Shown piece by piece: positions 23,439 through 34,173 of a stretch of 64,000 nucleotides of DNA; position 1 is the first letter of the stretch; the number at the start of each line of letters is the position of its first letter. The stretch spans positions 134,001 through 198,000 of the forward strand of contig RSEE01000030.1 of the NCBI GenBank assembly GCA_003971905.1, read 5' to 3'. The DNA comes from Moniliella sp. 'wahieum' (Eukaryota; Basidiomycota; Moniliellomycetes; Moniliellales; Moniliellaceae). The position numbers and the translations under genes are program-made. The notes below the pieces were generated by a model. The model saw nothing but the letters and a program-made list of their open reading frames with translations. It was not told the origin of the DNA and did not search any database.

Positions 23439-25329
23439 TCACCCGGCGTAGACACAGGTGAAGCAGCACCCAGGTCTCCTATCCTTCTGATGATTCGGGC
23501 CTCCATCGCCAGGACAACCCCCGTATTTTGCATCCATTATCGGCAATATCTGCCTCTCCCCCCCCCATGAGCATTCAGCGTGCACTGCCCCCAGCATGTC
23601 TAGCAGCTGGTCCCACTTGTGCACCGACTCGGCATAGAGCTGGACCTTACCCTGGGCCAGTCGCCCAAGCACCTGCTGCAACTCGGCGCGCTTCGCATAC
23701 TCAAACAGCAGCCACTCTGTCAGCACCTGCTGCGAGAACGCATGCAGCACCTCGTGGCTGTTGACCACGGCGTCCTGCAACTCCTTGATGCGCCCGTCCA
23801 GACGCTGCATTCGCTGCACCCGCGTCCGCTCCTCGTCCACGCCTCGCCAGGCGTCCAGCTGGTCCCGCAGGTACCCTGTAATGCCAGCACCACGGACACC
23901 CCCATGTCCCATGCCCAGTCCACGTGGTGATGCGAGCGACGCGAGACGGTCTCGTTCCGTCACTACCGCCGAGAGGTAATCAGTGAGTTCTTCAAAGTCC
24001 ACTTGTTTGCCCTCGCGGGTACGCAGCAGGTGTTTAAACGCTTGTCCATATGCCGATAGCGCCTGCAACATTGCCAGTGTCTCGTCGTTTGACCTTGCGG
24101 AATCAATTCGCTCGAGACGGGCAAACTCCAGGACCGCGCCGGCAAATCGACGCAGCACAGCGGCCATGCCCGTCTCCAGTTCGCCAAGGGTATCCATCGA
24201 CGATGCAAGTTCTTCGTAGTCAATCGCCAAATCTGCGCCACAAAGAGTGAGGTTAGTCCATCGGCCATGCATGTTGTTTTTTTTTACAAGGATCGTTGCA
24301 TCACACGATAGACATACCTGCTGATCGGTTCCGTCCTCGGATCACAGCACGCTCGATTGCGTTCATACCTTCCTCAATCGGTCCATCTCGCTGCCGAGAG
24401 CAGAAAATCGATCGTCGGGCTTCTTGACCTTAGTGAACACATTGACAAGAGCATCTGACCAATTATCTAGCAACCCGGGAGCTCGGTTGGCATCTCCTGT
24501 TGCCGCCAGGTTCGCCGCCTGGTTGGAGGCAGATATGTGGGCATGCATATCTACCGCCTAGATAAGTAGTACATAGTAGTCAAGGTCAGTCTGGGACAAG
24601 AGCATTGTAGCAGACGCAAACGTACCCATTCGGTAGATTCAAGAAATGAGCGCAACATGGCATTCGCATCAGTGTAGGATGACGACATACCCGCTCAAGG
24701 AAGATCTGCAGGTCTTGGCATCGGCGCTCAATAAAATCGGGGCTGAAACGATCGCCTGTCACGTACTCTAGTCGATGTTTCTCCGGCAATGGGGGTACAA
24801 GGCAAGCGGGTGCTTCTCGTTGCAGCGCATCGTGAAGGAACTCGAAATCCCGGTACCTCCTCCTCGTCATGCCACGAGCACGATTGAAATGGGGCAGGTT
24901 TGTCTCGGTCCGGATGCCGTACGACACATGTACGTCTTTGCCCTGGTTGCCACTCGTCATACCTCCATTTGCAGCTGCAGCCGCAACAGAATACTCGTCC
25001 ACAACGGCAGTGGATGATGCAGCTGTAACAGGGCCGATCGCACCTTCCTTCTGAGGATCGTACACTTGAACCATCAAGTAACCTTGCCATTTAGGGAGTG
25101 GAATGTGTTCACCGGCCAATGCCGGGCTAGCACCCAGAACAAGCGGGTCCAGCCTTTCTGGTCCATTTTCAGCCTTATGGTTTGTAGCGATGGATGGGGA
25201 AGTGCAGGTACGCGGGGAGTATCTGGAGGGCCCCACGTCGCTCAGAGTGGCAGACTGGATCGGATCGCTGGGAGCGTCAGCGTCGTCCTCCCACCGGACT
25301 GAAGTGAACTGGTCGTTCAAATCGGCCAT
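23439..25329 (-). CDS. SNX4: Sorting nexin-4 (Atg24), PX-BAR protein
   Basis: PX-BAR adaptor that recycles cargo from endosomes and vacuole and supports selective autophagy. The PX domain shows RRRYRDFEFLHDAL, VPPLPEKHRLEYVTGDRF and FIERRCQDLQIFLERV. Exon 1 ends RSFLESTEW, followed by a 68-nt intron (24558-24625). Exon 2 reads AVDMHAHISASN, LLDNWSDALVNVFTKVKKPD and NAIERAVIRGRNRSA. A second intron of 85 nt (24233-24317) precedes the BAR block DLAIDYEELASSMDTLGELE, YGQAFKHLLRTREGKQVDFE and LTEWLLFEYAKRAELQQVL. The start at 25329 opens MADLNDQFTSVRWEDD. Frame changes occur near 24660, 24365 and 23560; the stop is either about 23537 or 23439. It lies between clathrin and ATG6 in the same orientation. 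Confidence 0.9.
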
Positions 25330-26062
25330 GGCAGAAGTGGGGAGAGTGGGGCTGTAAAGTCAAGGGTGGAAATGAGCAACGGCGACGAGGCAGAGACGGT
25401 GAGGGCAGACTGGAATATGCCACAGAGTCGAGAGGAAGCGATAGATGGTAGTAGCGAATTGCCACGAGGCCCAGGTAGCCCCAAGCGTTCCTGCGCCCAA
25501 GCCAGATCCGACTATCTAAAAGCCGGTTGCCGGCCCAGCCAGCCCTGACGTAATATGAAACCTATTTCAACATTGCAGTTGGCACTGGCCGAATGGGCCG
25601 CACGTGCGCGAGGCCTGAGGCAAGTGCGATATACGATAGCCGACCGGTGATCAGTCACGCGAATTTCTATTCAACGGCCTTGTTGGATTGGTGCGCCGGC
25701 GTGGTGCACAAGTGCTTTGCAACCAGCACTTCATTGCTTCGTGTCCACGATACCACAATCCATCAATCCTCATCCTTCGGCGTCTTCAGTCCCATAATGA
25801 AGGGCAGTACTTACCTCTCATACTTATCTACACCAGCTCACGACACCTTGGGTATCGCAATACCAAAGACCAAGCCACCACTCTAGGTGGAATCTATATG
25901 ACTGAAGCGAGCAAAAACAAACCGGATGAGAGGGGAATCAGCGCAGCGTCCATTAATCAGCGGAGCCCCTCCAGGCCAGTCTGAAGGGAAGCCAAGAGCG
26001 CCATGGCCGCCCACGGCTGCACACTTCCCCTAGAGGCCAATGGTAGGAAACGGGCATGCCAT
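25330..26062. other. Intergenic region between SNX4 and ATG6
   Basis: No gene seen. Should hold the SNX4 promoter (left) and the ATG6 3' flank (right). Confidence 0.5.
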
Positions 26063-27774
26063 TTACTCAGGGCGATCCACGGTATCGACGACCCAATTCA
26101 ACAAGATCTTGAGGGTTAGAAGGACATAGCGGCAAGCACGCGTCCAAGTCTGGTCGCTCTCAGTACCACCAGCCAATCCATTGCGACCCAACAGTGCGGT
26201 AGGAAGACGCAACGACGTCTCGCCAATTTTATCGCGATTGATTTGGTGGGGGAATCGAACGTCCGGGTCGGTCTTAGATGCATAATTCATCAGTTGTCGT
26301 AGACACTCTAGAAATGCTTCCATCCCCTTGTCGTACCGCTTGGCCGTCTTGCCCCACAGTAACTCGACTGACCACGAGTTAAGATAGTAGAGTTCATATT
26401 GCTCGGCATCTTTCTCTTTTGTTGCATTCCGCTCGATAGCCGAGAAAGAGCCCTTGGGGTGAAGAGTGTACCTTGCAACCACCTGTCGTCAGCCACCTGA
26501 CAAATCTCAGAGAAGGAAGAGAGACATACCCAGCAAACGTGACATCACATTTCATCGCCAGTGTGTCCAACAGTAGCACCGTTTGGCCCAGGCAGCATTG
26601 ATCTCGTCCCATTCAACAGTCTTGTCCTTCTCGTGCGCCCCTGGAAGGGAGCCTTTTCCGAGCCGAAGGCCGTTGATCGTCATATACCCATGGTCGTGAC
26701 CAATCGAAAATACATCGTGCAACACATTGCTAGCTTGGAGTCGTTGTAGCAGAGCAGTATCCAACGCAATGGTCTGTTTGAGTTGCGCACTCTCAGCTTT
26801 GAGAGAAGCCAGGGCGGAGGTTGATGTGGTGAAGGCAGTCCAAAACCTACATTGAGACGATAGTCAGTTTTTCTGGAGAGAGAGGGGAGGGGGAAAAGGA
26901 AGAAAAACGACATACTCATCCTCTTCTTGTGTTAACTGTGCATTTGCTCATCCAGGTCGCGCAGTTCGGCCTCCAGGGCCTGCTTTTCGCGTTCGGACTG
27001 AACCAACTCATCATGTGCTTGCTTTTCTTGGACAAAAGGTCAGAGAGCAAGGTAGGGGTATGAGGGCGGGGATCTGGGTTATGCTGGTGGTCTGTTCGAG
27101 ACGAAGTTTGCTCGGCAGAAGTGAGAACGGAGGCGACATGGCCCAGTGCTCCGGTACGGTACGAAGCGAACTGAGCTCAGCTTCCATGAGCCAAGCATGT
27201 CGTTGGTACATTGGCTGCACAGGGGGTGGTGAATCGTACCCTCGCTTCCCCTCACGTCGCCCGAAGCGGAAGAATGGGAACTGGATCGGGAGCTTGATCG
27301 GGCAGGAGGATTATGGGCATTGAGCAAGTCCATCAAGCGCGTGCGCACAAGAACCCTGTTATTCGAATGGGGATGATCACCGCTGGAAGCATCCAGCGTT
27401 TGGGGTGCTGAGCGATCCGCGTCGATGAGTGACCGGCAGCGGAAGCCAAGTCAGCGGGAGGCATGCCGGGATGCCACCGTGCGGGATGAGGATCGTAGTG
27501 GAAAGCCAGGAGCCTGTGATACCGGTAGAGGCCAACACATTGCTGGGATCGAGCATGCTGCTGTCCGACATATCGTCGAAGCCATGTGCAGGCTGCAGGG
27601 CTTGAGCGAGTGAGGCAGAGAGGGTAAGGGGCCTTACAGCGGGAACACGTGTCATCTGCATCGCCGGCGGCATCCACTCGGCGCGCCTCCGCGGGTCGCC
27701 TTCCGACACGTGTGCTAGTGTTTGATGGTAGCTGGGGGAGATGTTGTGCCTGCCCGGCCCAGAGGAGGTGGCAT
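26063..27774 (-). CDS. ATG6: Beclin-1 family autophagy protein Atg6/Vps30
   Basis: Subunit of the class III PI3-kinase complexes (with Vps34 and Vps15) for autophagy and vacuolar sorting. The N-terminal CxxC (CSRCK) is followed by TLSASLAQAL and then HPLCSQCTNDML, corresponding to HPLCxxC in the family. A coiled coil (SEREKQALEAELRDLDEQM) leads to EEDEFWTAFTTSTSALASL. The BARA domain has NVLHDVFSIGHDHGYMTING, VEWDEINAAW, YTLHPKGSFSAIE and TLKILLNWVVDT. Introns: 26847-26915 (69 nt), 26472-26529 (58 nt), and one near 27020-27165. About 480-500 codons. The start is taken at the ATG at 27774. Frame changes near 27630 and 26570 are apparent errors. Confidence 0.92.
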
Positions 27775-28459
27775 GGTGTGGTGGTGGGATGGGCTGTCAC
27801 GTACTCCTCTACCTCCGCCTCAGGCTGATGCCTCTATCGTCTAGCCCTCTCCGTATCGCATCAGCGCCACTTTAACGAGCGGGCGGAATCGCATCTATAA
27901 TTCCGCTCGCCACCTCTTTTGCGCGCCGGGCTCGACCAATAACACAGGACTCCAGGTCAAACTGCGCCGGAAGGCATAACCACGGCGCCCAGCTGCGCCT
28001 CACTGCACACCACACACCTTCCAGGCCAGGCACACCCTGCGACCACCATCAACGTCACAAGGGCTGAGCGCGCTGACCCCGCCTAACCACAACCTTCCAA
28101 TCCATCCGCGCCATGCAAAGGCGCGAGCACTGGAACAAAACATATACCACCTCTCTCTCTCCGCCCAGTGTCCGCCGGGCCGTACCTAGCCTACTGATAG
28201 TCGGCGTACGGCCACTCCACACTAGCTGTAGCACTGCCGCCGGTCTTTACTTGAAATGGGGTCACATGAATGGCAAGAGGCGCCAATTTTTGAGCAGGCC
28301 AAAACCATCGGCATGAGCAGGCTCGATCGCCCCCCCTCCAGTATAGGCAGGGTGAAGGCGTCTCCGCCGTGCAGCAGGAATATGCAGTAGGGCATCGTCC
28401 CAACCTGAGGCACAGGGAGAGGCACAGTACCCCCGCAAGGGTAGTGAGATGAGCGCCCC
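27775..28459. other. Intergenic region, ATG6 promoter side
   Basis: About 0.7 kb without a gene; carries the ATG6 5' flank and the RPS27 3' flank. Short frames have no recognisable content. Confidence 0.5.
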
Positions 28460-28771
28460 TTACATCTTGCGGCGGAAGGAGCAGCCCTCGGTCAGACGGG
28501 CCTTGCCACCAGTGGGCGTGGCCAGGACCTGGGTGCAAGAGCCGCACACAACAACCGTCTGGGCGTGAGAGAAGACGGTGGTCAGGCAAAGCACCCAGGG
28601 CACTTGATGTCCTGGAAGTACGAGCGAGGCTGCTGGACGAGCAGCTTCAGCTTGTGGGTACGGGCCTGCTGCTCGGCGCTGGGGTTGAGGAGGTCGACGG
28701 CCAGAGTCTGTGGGAGTCGGAAGCATTAGTGCGACTGGCACAGGGCATGCGGAGGAGGCCAAACGTACCAT
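28460..28771 (-). CDS. RPS27: 40S ribosomal protein S27 (eS27)
   Basis: Zinc-binding small-subunit protein. The start codon ATG (28769-28771) is itself followed at once by a 61-nt intron (28708-28768, GTACGT...CTAAT...CACAG). Exon 2 reads [30 protein letters not shown], then [16 protein letters not shown] and [16 protein letters not shown] with TAA. The four cysteines (CPGC...CGSC) of the C4 finger are present. About 83 residues, the normal size. One base is missing between TGCTTTGC and CTGACC (about 28590), shifting the frame in the finger. It stands head to head with RPL19, 321 bp apart. Confidence 0.95.
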   Translation of the reverse strand: MVRLASSACPVPVALMLPTPTDSGRRPPQPQRRAAGPYPQAEAARPAASLVLPGHQVPWVLCLTTVFSHAQTVVVCGSCTQVLATPTGGKARLTEGCSFRRKM

Positions 28772-28854
28772 CTTGGGCAGCTAGGCGAGAGTGGGCGTGG
28801 TGGGGGTCGATGCGGCCTGGGTGGCACCGGGGCTAGTGCGGTTGGCCTGGAAAG

Positions 28855-28862
28855 TAGGGTTG
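28855..28862 (+). promoter_or_regulatory. TAGGGTTG box in RPS27/RPL19 shared promoter
   Basis: Lies 84 bp from the RPS27 start codon, on the strand opposite to RPS27. Same heptamer as at RPL7 and RPP1. Probable telobox/Tbf1-type site by analogy. Confidence 0.5.
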
Positions 28863-28991
28863 CTGCGACGAGGCTTGGAGGGTTGAGCACAGCACGTCAG
28901 AATTTAGTGCAGCACTGGCACAGTGTAGAAAATCTTTATTACGCCTCCGGACAGAAAGACGGGCATGAGACCAGCGGTGCCGCAGCCGCGC

Positions 28992-28999
28992 TAACCCTA
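28992..28999 (-). promoter_or_regulatory. TAGGGTTA box in RPS27/RPL19 shared promoter
   Basis: Reads TAACCCTA on the plus strand, 94 bp before the RPL19 start. The two boxes in this promoter point toward each other. Confidence 0.5.
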
Positions 29000-29092
29000 T
29001 CGCACCGCCTGGGGCCCAATCGGGCCCGCCAGAGTAGGACGCTCACAGCGTGGTTCAGCGACACCTCCCCACACCAGCAAGAGTCTTTCCCA

Positions 29093-29679
29093 ATGGCTGG
29101 CAGCAACCTTCGGATCCAAAAGCGCCTTGCGGCCAGCGTGCTGGGCGTCGGCAAGCGCAAGGTCTGGCTCGACCCGGCCGAGCAGAGCGAAATTGCGAAC
29201 GCCAACAGCCGTGCCAACATCCGCAAGCTTGTTGCCGAGGGCCAGATCCTCAAGCAGCCCGATGTCGGCCAGTCCAAGGGCCGTGCCCGTGCTCTGCACG
29301 CTGCCAAGCGTCTTGGTCGCCACACTGGCCACGGTAAGCGCTTCGGTACCGCCGAGGCTCGCATGCCCACCAAGATCCTTTGGATGCGGCGTCAGCGTGT
29401 CCTCCGCCTGCTGCGCAAGTACCGTGAGGCTGGCAAGATTGACAAGCACCTCTACCACGAGCTCTACCTCAAGAGCAAGGGTAACGTTTTCAAGAACAAG
29501 CGTGTGCTGATTGAGCACATCCACAAGGCCAAGGCCGAGAAGGCCCGTTCCAAGCACCTGGCGGACCAGATGGAGGCCCGTCGTGCCCGCAACAAGGCTA
29601 TGCGCGAGCGGAGGGCGCAGCGCATTGCCGAGAAGCGTGCCGCGGTCATTGCTGTCGAGCAAGAGGAAACCAGAACTAG
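29093..29679 (+). CDS. RPL19: 60S ribosomal protein L19 (eL19)
   Basis: Large-subunit protein. Starts [20 protein letters not shown] at 29093; the frame is open further upstream, but family alignment places the start here. Continues [78 protein letters not shown] and a basic helix ending [14 protein letters not shown]. About 195 residues, normal. No stop is met in frame: one A lost in GAGGAAAC (about 29668) would explain it, since the adjacent frame stops at TAG 29677-29679. I use that stop. No intron is visible. Confidence 0.95.
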
Positions 29680-30073
29680 ATCTTTTCATCCAACTTTGGT
29701 GTCGCTTTCCGCTGGGTACGACAGCTTTGGTGGCCAAGCCGATTGTCGAGATTTACTCTCTCCTCTCGTCCTCGTCCGTTGTGCTACTGTGCCTGGCGGC
29801 TCTAGACGCTGTTATGCCTCATGCCTACCTTTCTCGGGAGGATGCGCGGCTTATATGGATCACTCCATGCATATCCCGTTTCCCTCAAAAAGCCTGGGTT
29901 TCTCTCTGGGAGGAAGCCAGGGTGGAATGCCATCACTCCAGCACCCATGTCACTTTGTTTGCCCAGGTAGCATCTGTGTTTTTAGCTGTAACATGTAACA
30001 CGACAGGCGAGTTGTGCGTATGAAGCTTGAGCAGGGTCGTAGTAATTACCGGAGAAGATGCACCCACCGCAGC
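29680..30073. other. Convergent intergenic region
   Basis: 3' flanks of RPL19 (+) and the NDUFAF2-like gene (-). Open in one frame by chance after the lost RPL19 stop, but without protein-like content. Confidence 0.5.
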
Positions 30074-31116
30074 CTAGTAATCCCGTTTTGTGCTGGTGCC
30101 GTCGGTCCAATCAATCTCAAAGTCTTGAAGGACAGACTTGTGCACCTCCTGCCTAGCCTGAGCCAGTCGCTCTTGTGCCAACTTGACTGGGTCCGACATG
30201 GCCAGTTCCGCCTCAACAGCTGCTTGGCGCCGCTGTGCACGAAGATTGGCACGGGCTGCTAACTCGGGATCCAAGTTGGCCTTGAGCTCGTCCGAGAGAC
30301 CAACAACATGCTCCGTAGGCTGTGAAGGCGCCGCATACGATGGTGGCGGGGCAGGTGATGTGCGTGGGGGAGCATGTCCACCCTTGACGGGCGAGCCAGC
30401 GGCGCTGGCCACTCCGATAGCTGCAGTGTTACTTGCCCCAACCTTGACCACCTCGGGGCTACCCCGCTATCGGGGACACCTTCTGCGGTCACTTCCGATG
30501 TTGGCACCGCTGCAACAATGCGACGTCGGCCACGCTTAGGAGCGTCTGTCGCGGCAGGAGCAGGGCGGGGGTGGTAGGAACCGAGTTTCTGGGCTTGCTC
30601 AGCTTCGATTGCAGCGGCATGGGCAGCATCACGCGCCTCGGTCTCGGCTTGCAATTCCATGGCACGTTTGAGTTCCAATACGCGTGCATTGTGCCGCGTA
30701 ATGCGGATCCGCTCCACGTCTTTTCTAAGTTCCTGGTAAGGATGTAGAAAGGAGAGAAGACAAAAGTCAGCCAAACGACGGCGGTTGAAATGGTTACGAT
30801 CCACGTACCTCGAGTGTCGGGGCATCCTTGCGTGTGTGGCGCAGCCATAATACCCATTGACGGGGATCAACTTTTCATCGCGCATCGCATGGTCGTGGTA
30901 CGTGCCAGCCCGGTTGTACTCCACAAACCGGCGGGTGGCCCAGGAGCGCGAGTCGCCTAGTTGGCCCGGCAGCTCGTAGTACCTATTGTTGGCCAGGTCC
31001 GAGCCCATGAACCGCGCACCACGAGCTTCCTTGGCCAGTGCACCGCCGCGTGCAAAGGTCGACAATCCGAGGAGTCTCCGAAGGTGGCCGATGAGGCCCA
31101 GCTTCGGCTGCGACAT
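30074..31116 (-). CDS. Complex I assembly factor NDUFAF2/mimitin-like (NDUFA12 family)
   Basis: NDUFAF2 assists mitochondrial complex I assembly. The N-terminal part MSQPKLGLIGHLRRLLGL precedes FMGSDLANNRYYE, the family's FxGxDxxGNxYYE block, then ATRRFVEYN and WVLWLRHTRKDAPTLE, matching WxxWxRxTRxxPPTxEE. A 76-nt intron (30733-30808) separates this from a long charged tail: ELRKDVERIRITRHNARVLE, Ala- and Pro-rich segments and FEIDWTDGTSTKRDY. About 320 codons, roughly twice the human protein, owing to the tail. Frame changes near 30855 and 30450. Start shared in a 301-bp divergent promoter with DUT1. Confidence 0.8.
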
Positions 31117-31417
31117 GGCGTCGCCGTCAACGGGATGGGTGTGGCGAAACGGCGCTGTGGGCTGCAAGAAGGCGGCAGCACGAGGCTGGTGGCTCTGGGT
31201 ATCTGATCGGCGACGACGTACGCAGCATTTGCACCGAGGTTTGCAACAATGCAATTGAGGCGCGTGCACCCAATTCGCGTCGCGCACGCGTGCCCGCCTC
31301 GGCGTGTCGGATCGTGTCCTCTGGTTGGGGTTGCGGCACTCGCTAGAAAAAGGGGTTGACGGGTCCGGGCACACCTTCCTCTTCTTCACCAACCGCCCGT
31401 ACTAGTGCCTATTCGCA
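31117..31417. promoter_or_regulatory. Divergent promoter, NDUFAF2-like / DUT1
   Basis: A 301-bp gap between two start codons pointing apart. No TATA box or known motif stands out. Confidence 0.5.
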
Positions 31418-32098
31418 ATGCCCGCTCTTGCCACCATTTCCTCGCCATCCAAGCCCGCCGATGCGAGTTCGGAACCGCCCCAGAAGGTGACGCGGGTGGC
31501 GGAGCCGCTGGGCACGCTGCAGGTCCAGCTTGACCCGGCTCACCCGAACGCCAAGCTGCCAACGCGAGGCAGTGCTCTGGCTGCTGGTCTCGACCTCTAT
31601 GCTTCGGACAAGACGGTCATTGCTCCCTGGTCCCGTGCCGTGGTGCCAACAGGCATCCGCATTGCCATTCCGGCCGGCTGCTACGGCCGTGTCGCACCGC
31701 GTTCGGGCCTGGCCGTCAAGCATGGCATCGACACTGGTGCCGGGGTGATCGATTCCGACTACCGCGGTCTGGTGGGCGTCGTGCTTTTCAACCTGAGTCC
31801 CGACGCGTTTGAGAGTACGTATCCTGCCACCACTCCCTGTTGTGCGCATCAAGCGGCCTACTAACATCGCATCGCACTCATCGCCAGTCAATGTCGGTGA
31901 CCGGATCGCCCAATGGTTTGGAGCGGATCCACTTGGCAGAGGTGACGCAGGTTGAGGTAAGTCTCCCTGATGCAAAACACACATACGAGAACTGACTTTT
32001 CTTTCTTTCTTTTCTTTCTTTCTGCGCACGTTTAGTCTCTACGAGACGGTTCGGGCGCTGGCGGGTTTGGTTCGACAGGTGGCTTCAACGGCAAGTAA
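31418..32098 (+). CDS. DUT1: dUTP diphosphatase (dUTPase)
   Basis: Hydrolyses dUTP to dUMP and pyrophosphate, keeping uracil out of DNA; acts as a trimer. All five motifs are visible: [28 protein letters not shown], the [13 protein letters not shown] block, and [13 protein letters not shown]. Two introns: 31815-31887 (73 nt) and 31957-32035 (79 nt, with a TTTC-rich acceptor tract). About 176 residues, slightly longer than yeast DUT1 through an N-terminal Ser/Pro segment. One base is missing in CAATGGTTTGGAG (about 31912), between motifs III and V. Ends ...GGFNGK TAA, convergent with GPI18 117 bp away. Confidence 0.95.
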
Positions 32099-32214
32099 GA
32101 GCCTTCTTGGTCGATTCTTCTTGAACAATAATGGTACCTCGCTAATTCTACATAGCTGCTGATGTTGAGGATGCATTTGAATTGGGGACTGGGCCGTGGA
32201 AGGAAAGAACATGC

Positions 32215-33861
32215 TTAGGCGGGGGGATAAAAGCCAGCATAGAGAACGATGCTGATCAGGTTCCATACTACCAGGTAGCCCACCACCGCCTTGCTCATCC
32301 ACATCGTGTCGTTGCGCCCACCCTGGGTCAGCATTGTTGCTAAGGACCACCACAGGGCAACCATGACGGGCGAGGCGAAGCGAAGGGCAATTTGGACATG
32401 AGCATCAAGCAACAGAAGCCAGCCGGTGACCCAGCAGACAGAAGAAGGAACGGTAAGACTGCAGGGCTAGCCAGCGAACAATGGGACTGCGGTAGGTTGG
32501 GACCGGCGTGACACCTAATACCGACAGGGGGGCCAGTAAGGTCGATCGAAACATGGACACGGCGCTGCTTCCCGTGGGCGCCGACGACCACCATAGTCGC
32601 ACGGATTTGTAGATGAGAATGTAGAGCACCGGAGCAGCGAGGATGAAATTGGGAACTTGGGCCAGCGTCCAGTAGCGCATAAAGCCCACTTCCCAGTAGG
32701 TTCGTTGATGTACGAGTAGATACTTTTGGAAGCGAGGTGGGGAAGCCATTCGAACCATCCCACCTCACTTAAAGGACGACCGCACCACATACCTTGTCGA
32801 TCGGGACCGCAAAATCGTCCAAAAGCCCAGACTTGGGACATAATGAAGGGTGTTACGCATATCCCGCACCGACAAGTCCAGCAGAATCAGGATAAAGTAT
32901 AGCTGAGGACGGTGGGAAGGGGTATGAAGTGTGGGCCACCATATGCTGTACCATAGGAAAAACCCGGAAGAAAGGATGCCATTGGCACGGAACAAAGTCG
33001 CCAATGCAAAACAGGGGCGCTAATGAGCAAGATAAGAGCATACCTCAGCGCACGAACGGGTGTGCTAGGGACAAATGCAGGCAAATGCAAGTGGCTCAGG
33101 CCCCAGAGCCCAGCCAAGGTGAAGAAGGCGAAGAAGGGCTCCGGTGTGGGCGAGATGAAGTTGCTGGCGAAGGGGACCAGATCGACAAGAGTGCGGTGAG
33201 CAAGGCAAAGCGAGGACGATTCCAAACGTTGTTGGTTATCCTATCCAATAAAGGGCCCAAGTCAGTTGCGCTCTGCCCAAAAACAGGGAGTTGGACATAC
33301 AAAAAAAGCAGCACAGGCGCTAGGGCGCCAGCCAAGGTGCGAGTGCAGTCGAGAGAACAAGCGACTGTTCGATCTGCCATGTATCTGCTCCGGGCGTACC
33401 CAAGCGTCCCGCCCAGCGTAGGACAGCAAATGCCGGCCTGGAATGCCAGGGTATGCTCGTACGCATACCCCCCTTCCCACCATGGCGGCAGCACCGCAGA
33501 GGGCGTCGGGATGGGCGCGGGCAGCAGCGCCGAGGAAATGAAGAGTGTCCCAGCGCACGAGGGAGGTAAGGAGCGGGCGTATAGAGCGTGCAAGGGGCTG
33601 CAGTAGTGTGCCGGCAGGACGCACCAACGAGGGCAGGAGGGTGAGCTGCTCGCCCGAGGTGTCAAAGGAAGCCTGGGCAGGCTGGCCGTGGGGAGGAGGG
33701 CGAGGGCAAAGAGGCGGTGGAGGAGGGCGGCGGCAAACACGGCGGCTGCGCCCGTGGCCGGGGCGAGTGGCTGTGGTGGCGGGGGGCGGTGCGCGCCATG
33801 GCGGGTGGGGAGGGGCCGCGGGGTTTTCGGCGTGGGCTGGGAGCGGTGCGTGGGCCGCCAT
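32215..33861 (-). CDS. GPI18: GPI mannosyltransferase 2 (PIG-V/Gpi18)
   Basis: ER membrane enzyme that adds the second mannose (alpha-1,6) to the GPI anchor precursor. The family signature RWDTLHF followed by GGYAYEHTLAFQAG is clear (about 33460-33570). Further blocks are LFRANGILSSGFFLWYSIW, VGFMRYWTLAQVPNF, PVLYILIYKSVRLW and a C-terminal VVGYLVVWNLISIVLYAGF. Many hydrophobic segments fit the multi-pass topology. About 500 codons allowing for small introns. The N-terminus is very Pro-rich; ATG at 33861 (MAAHAPLPAHAENP) is chosen. Numerous frame changes or short introns between 32405 and 33260 are not fully resolved. Divergent from the MCH1-like gene. Confidence 0.85.
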
Positions 33862-34173
33862 CGATGGCAGCCGCCCGAGGGGGTGGGGGAGGCGTGCGGA
33901 GGCGTAGGCTGGACACGGCGGGTGCTGCGTTTCAAAGTTGAATGGCAGGCAACGGCCAGCCAGCGAATACGGGGTACTAGTTGCTGATGCACGTGCGCTT
34001 GCGCCACCGAGCGCCCGGAGCGCCCTGAGCGCTAAGCACCGCCGCGCCAGGACCTGCCAATAGCAGAAGAACCCCCCACCTGCCTAACAACCAGCCCCCA
34101 GTAACACCTCGGCCAGCCCAGCCCCACCCGCTCCCCTCCCCTCTCGTGCCCTCTGGCACACCCCTTGCACACC

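Noticed and set aside
28883-29092. N-terminal extension of RPL19 from an upstream in-frame ATG
   Set aside because: eL19 proteins begin at the MA-x-NLRLQKRLA position; the extension covers the shared promoter and a TAGGGTT box.
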